From NCBI GenBank assembly GCA_028874335.1, contig JAPPJY010000096.1:62001-126000 (forward strand): a stretch of 64,000 nucleotides of DNA, read 5' to 3'. The notes beneath the pieces were generated by a model. The model was not told the DNA's origin. It worked only from the letters and a program-made list of their open reading frames with translations, and searched no databases. Numbering within the stretch: the first letter of the stretch is position 1; each line of letters opens with the position of its first letter. The position numbers and the translations under genes were made by a program. This document shows, piece by piece, positions 60,835-64,000 of this stretch. Source of the stretch: Gemmatimonadota bacterium. Lineage in GTDB: Bacteria > Latescibacterota > UBA2968 > GCA-2709665.

Positions 60835-61408
60835 CGACTGGCTCCCCGTTGTTTGGATCTTTCACGTCGACCCGGCGAAGCGTCCGCGCAAACGGGCCGG
60901 TGAAGGCTTCCGCTCTACGTCCGATCGAGAAGACGGGAGATTCTTCGCTCCGCTTTGAATGACACGACTTGCAATAACCATCGGCGAAATGTATCGGTCA
61001 GACCGTCGCTCCGCTCTGAATGACATGCTTTGCGAAAACCATTGTCGAAACGCTGAGCCCACGCCGGCGCCGAAACTGTCATCCAGAGGAGGCCCCCCGG
61101 GCCGACGAAGGATCTACTGCAGCATCAGATCAACCACGAGCGATTTGCACACGGCGACGCCGGAGAGGCAGCACGTTCGCCGAGAGTGTCATGCAGAAAG
61201 AGCTGCAAGGCTGTCGAAGCGTCCGCGCACAAATCCGTCTACAAAGGCCGTATGCTACAAGTACGAGCGAGAAGACGGGAGATTCTTCGACTTCGCTCAG
61301 AATGACATGACTTTCTATGGCCTTCGTCGAAATGTATCTGTCTCTCGGTGGCTTAGACTGATATACAGTGGAAGCCGAAGAGCTGACGAGGGGGCGCTCT
61401 GCCCGCCG
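60835..61408. repeat. Spacer with two R1 units, partial R2 and a 100-bp direct repeat
   Basis: R1 copies lie at 60875-60966 and 61201-61309, with a further TTCGCTCCGCTCTGAATGAC near 61005-61027. R2 (lacking its middle) spans 61029-61178. The 100-bp direct repeat shared with 49832-49933 occupies 61301-61396. No gene is seen. Confidence 0.8.
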
Positions 61409-63898
61409 TTACTCATACCGCAACGCGTCCACAGGATTCGCGCGGGCTGCCCGGGTGACCTGAAGGCTTACCGCCAGAAGGACCATAAGAAGCATGAGCA
61501 GGCCGCCCAGCAGAAACGTACCGAGCCCCGGATCCACGCGATACGCGAAGTCTCGCAGCCAGCGCTCCGCCGCGACGTACGTCGCAGGCCAGGCGATCAG
61601 AGCGGCGATGCCGACGAGGACCACGTATTCCCCGGTCAGCAGAGAAACGATACGCGACGTCGGCGCGCCAAGGGTCTTCCTGATCCCGATTTCCTTGGTG
61701 CGCGTGGCCACGGTGAGCGACGTCAAGCCGAAAGCGCCGAGACAGGCAATGAATACGGCAAAAAGGGTCGCATAGCCCGCGATTCTGAACCACCGCCGCT
61801 CCTCCCGATATTGACGGTCTATCTCCTCATCCAGGAAATTGTGATTAAACGGAACATCCGGTACGATTTCATCCCACTTCTGTTTCAGGAAGTCGAGCGT
61901 GTCAAAGACGTTCTCGGGGCGAATCCGAATCATCAGAAGGAATCGCACGTCCCATGTGGGGCGGCCGGATGACGAGGTCGCCTGCAATTGCAGCACCGCA
62001 GGCCCAATCGTGTGGTGAAGGGACCGGAAATGAAAATCCCTGACGACGCCGATAACCTGCATGTCCTTCCTGCCAAGCCGAATCGACTCGCCCAGAGGCG
62101 CGTCCCATCCAAGTGTCCTGGCGAGCGTTTCGTTGACGATGACCGACGTCTCCGCATCGCTGTCCCTTTCGAAATTACGCCCGTCGAGCAGCCTAATGTC
62201 CATGGTTTCGAGGAAGCGCGTATCACAGAAAATACTCTCTACCCCTTCCAGTTTCGTCCCCTTCCAGCTGATGTTGGAACTACTCCGCATTAAACTGCTG
62301 AAACCGTGGCCTGTTCTCGTCGTATTCAAGACGGAATGGTATGGCCGGACGGCCTCCTCAAAGGCCTTGGCCAGGTTCATTCTTTGCGTTATCCCGAATA
62401 GACGAACGACGACGACGTGACTGGGCTCGAATCCAAGCGACTTCGATTTCAGTATGTTCATTTGTATGGATGCTATAGTTATACATGTCACCAGCGACGT
62501 GGAGATGGCCAGCTGGAATACCACGAGCGCCCGGCTGAAGGTCCCCATACGATCCGCCTTGAAACGCCCCTTCAACGCATCGATCGGAAAGAACCCCGAC
62601 ATGAACAATGCGGGATAGCCCCCGGCGAAAACCCCCACGACCAGCGCCATGACGAGTAGATATGCGAGTGAGTTGGGATCCGCCAGATCGGAAAGGGAGA
62701 ATTTCCTGCTGACCAGGCTGTTGAAACCCGGCAGGAACAATTCGGCCAACGCCAGCCCGAGCCCAAATGCGATCAGGGTGAGCAGGACCGATTCCGCGAG
62801 AAACTGCCTCGCCAGTTGGGTTCGCAGTCCCCCGGCAACCTTGCGCATTCCAACTTCGCGGGCACGTGAGAACGACCGGCCAACCGAAAGGTTCGTATAG
62901 TTGACCGCGGCCACGACCAGCACGAGCATCGCAATGCCCGACAGGATATACGAGTGTACGGGATTTCCGGGACGGCTGAGTACTCTGGCGCTGCCCACGT
63001 GGGGACCGCTGTCTCCAGAATCGAAGTAAATGTCTCTAAGCGCCTGCAGTTTCAGCTTCTCCGGCTGCCGGCTCCTGGGCCACGGTATGGAAACACCTTC
63101 AAGCCGGCGCTCCATTTCAACGGGACTCAGATTTTCAGGCAGCAAGACGTAAGTGTTCACGGTGTTCCATTCCCGTTTCTGAACCGCAGGGTTCAAGGCG
63201 GAGAGAAAGTCAAAGCGAAGGGTGGAGTTCCCGGGAATGTCTCGGATCACACCGGTTACCGTCAATTCCTGTGTCGGACGTTTATCCGGCTCTTCCGGCC
63301 TGGTTTCACGTGATGGAGGGTTTATTCCGAAGGAAATTGTCATTTTGCCGGATCCTCCGCCGACGGCTCCGCTCCCAAGATTCAATACCATCGCCTCGAC
63401 GTCCCGGACGGAAATCGACTTTCCGATCGGATCCTGTCCTGAGAAATATCTCGCAGCCATGGTTTCGGTAATCACCACGTAGTCCGGCGCCGCCAGCGCG
63501 GTGGCGGGGTCTCCCTTGATCAGAGGAAAGGAGAAGACGTCCAGAATTGATGGGTCTGCCTGAAGGATGCTTACATTCGACGTCTGACCACGATCGTGGA
63601 CAATGCGCGCCCCAGGATGTATTCTCACGGAACGGACCTCCGGCAGCGCTTCCGACAATGCAGGCCCCAATTCCCCCGGCGTAAAGTCTTTAGTTATGCT
63701 GTCTTCAAATTCCGCGTAGACCCGATAGATCCGATCGGCGTTTTCGTGAAACCCGTCGTAGGTCCACTCGTATCGCACAAAGAGGAACGCCAACAGGCAA
63801 AATGAAATCGCGATGCCCAGGCCCACCACGTTGATCGTAGCGTAGAGCGGGTGCCGCAAAAGGTTTCGCCAGGCTACTTTAAGATAATTCCAGAACAT
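61409..63898 (-). CDS. FtsX-type ABC permease, sister of 58390-60834
   Basis: 829 residues, the longest of the eleven. ATG 63898 is seven bases after GAGGAG; five extra upstream codons lack support. It begins MFWNYLKVAWRNLLRHPLYA. Coupling motifs are REVGMRKVAGGLRTQ and KEIGIRKTLGAPTSR; the tail is ANPVDALRYE. Like its sister it has an insertion in the first periplasmic domain, here glycine- and serine-rich (LGSGAVGGGSGKMTISFG, near residue 180). The array may continue beyond the right edge; only 102 bases upstream of this gene are visible, and they hold no element I can name. Confidence 0.95.
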   Translation of the reverse strand: MFWNYLKVAWRNLLRHPLYATINVVGLGIAISFCLLAFLFVRYEWTYDGFHENADRIYRVYAEFEDSITKDFTPGELGPALSEALPEVRSVRIHPGARIVHDRGQTSNVSILQADPSILDVFSFPLIKGDPATALAAPDYVVITETMAARYFSGQDPIGKSISVRDVEAMVLNLGSGAVGGGSGKMTISFGINPPSRETRPEEPDKRPTQELTVTGVIRDIPGNSTLRFDFLSALNPAVQKREWNTVNTYVLLPENLSPVEMERRLEGVSIPWPRSRQPEKLKLQALRDIYFDSGDSGPHVGSARVLSRPGNPVHSYILSGIAMLVLVVAAVNYTNLSVGRSFSRAREVGMRKVAGGLRTQLARQFLAESVLLTLIAFGLGLALAELFLPGFNSLVSRKFSLSDLADPNSLAYLLVMALVVGVFAGGYPALFMSGFFPIDALKGRFKADRMGTFSRALVVFQLAISTSLVTCITIASIQMNILKSKSLGFEPSHVVVVRLFGITQRMNLAKAFEEAVRPYHSVLNTTRTGHGFSSLMRSSSNISWKGTKLEGVESIFCDTRFLETMDIRLLDGRNFERDSDAETSVIVNETLARTLGWDAPLGESIRLGRKDMQVIGVVRDFHFRSLHHTIGPAVLQLQATSSSGRPTWDVRFLLMIRIRPENVFDTLDFLKQKWDEIVPDVPFNHNFLDEEIDRQYREERRWFRIAGYATLFAVFIACLGAFGLTSLTVATRTKEIGIRKTLGAPTSRIVSLLTGEYVVLVGIAALIAWPATYVAAERWLRDFAYRVDPGLGTFLLGGLLMLLMVLLAVSLQVTRAARANPVDALRYE

Positions 63899-64000
63899 CA
63901 ATTGACTCCTCACGGATCAGGTTCCTTAAAGAACAGCACTTCGTACTGACATATCATCCGCGATAGGGATACTTCACAGATACCCCGATATTGACGTGCC

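Noticed and set aside
44364..63898. Search for further sigma-54/activator elements in the permease-array spacers
   Set aside because: Occasional TGTCC matches (for example near 44460) lack the paired ACA half-site and the promoter; the spacers are dominated by R1/R2 repeats.
1..64000. Search for rRNA, tRNA and CRISPR features
   Set aside because: No T-loop/acceptor combination, rRNA-conserved stretch or repeat-spacer array was recognised by eye; a short tRNA could still be missed without a covariance search.

Overview
The window comes from an uncultured-looking, high-GC, Gram-negative bacterium. I cannot name a species. The FCB/PVC-type gene set (FtsX-like orphan permeases of about 800 residues, plant-type leucine-rich repeats behind dockerin-like calcium loops, phytanoyl-CoA dioxygenases, many Gfo/Idh/MocA oxidoreductases, HlyD/MacA adaptor, TlpA-like thioredoxin) fits lineages such as Latescibacterota, Poribacteria, Gemmatimonadota or Acidobacteriota. 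That placement is inference from gene content, not a phylogeny. I saw no rRNA, tRNA or CRISPR array.

Layout. 1-7640 (minus strand): two tandem giant secreted leucine-rich-repeat proteins. The first runs off the left edge; the second ends in a zinc metalloprotease domain. 7641-8620: debris with an IS630 transposase remnant, a strong terminator hairpin and repeats. 8621-19400: a catabolic region. A minus-strand set (enolase-superfamily dehydratase, zinc-type dehydrogenase, uncharacterised secreted or cytosolic protein, Gfo/Idh/MocA oxidoreductase) faces a plus-strand pair (class IV aminotransferase, Gfo/Idh/MocA). After these come a double-domain phytanoyl-CoA dioxygenase and a third Gfo/Idh/MocA. 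19483-26022: an efflux operon read right to left (ECF sigma factor, membrane fusion protein, four-helix-bundle protein, ABC ATPase, FtsX permease). 26237-33857: a second operon (permease, DUF4870-like protein, tiny membrane protein, DUF4097-like protein, TlpA-like thioredoxin, permease). 34426-41477: PEP-synthase-like enzyme, decayed Phd/YefM antitoxin, MFS transporter and BNR-repeat protein. 41997-63898: eight more FtsX-type permeases in a row, all on the minus strand.

The outstanding features are as follows. (1) Eleven duplicated-type ABC permeases share one ABC ATPase gene in the window. (2) Two sigma-54 promoters, in front of the ECF-led operon and of the permease at 31398-33857, have the same tandem activator sites with exactly matching spacing (78 bp from the -12 GC, 21 bp between sites). 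This implies one enhancer-binding regulator, not encoded here, controlling both operons. (3) Several families of dispersed intergenic repeats (TCAGC arrays, GTAGGGGCGACC palindromes, TTCGCTCNGAATGACA units, polypyrimidine tracts) fill almost every spacer, and in two cases form the 3' end of a gene. (4) The LRR-metalloprotease pair uses TTG starts with a conserved Shine-Dalgarno.

How the parts may work together: the ATPase-adaptor-permease set resembles MacAB-type tripartite export or mechanotransmission complexes. The remaining permeases could be alternative partners of that ATPase or act without one. The catabolic region reads as a pathway for a sugar acid, polyol or amino-sugar-like compound (dehydration, oxidation, transamination), but its substrate cannot be told from sequence.
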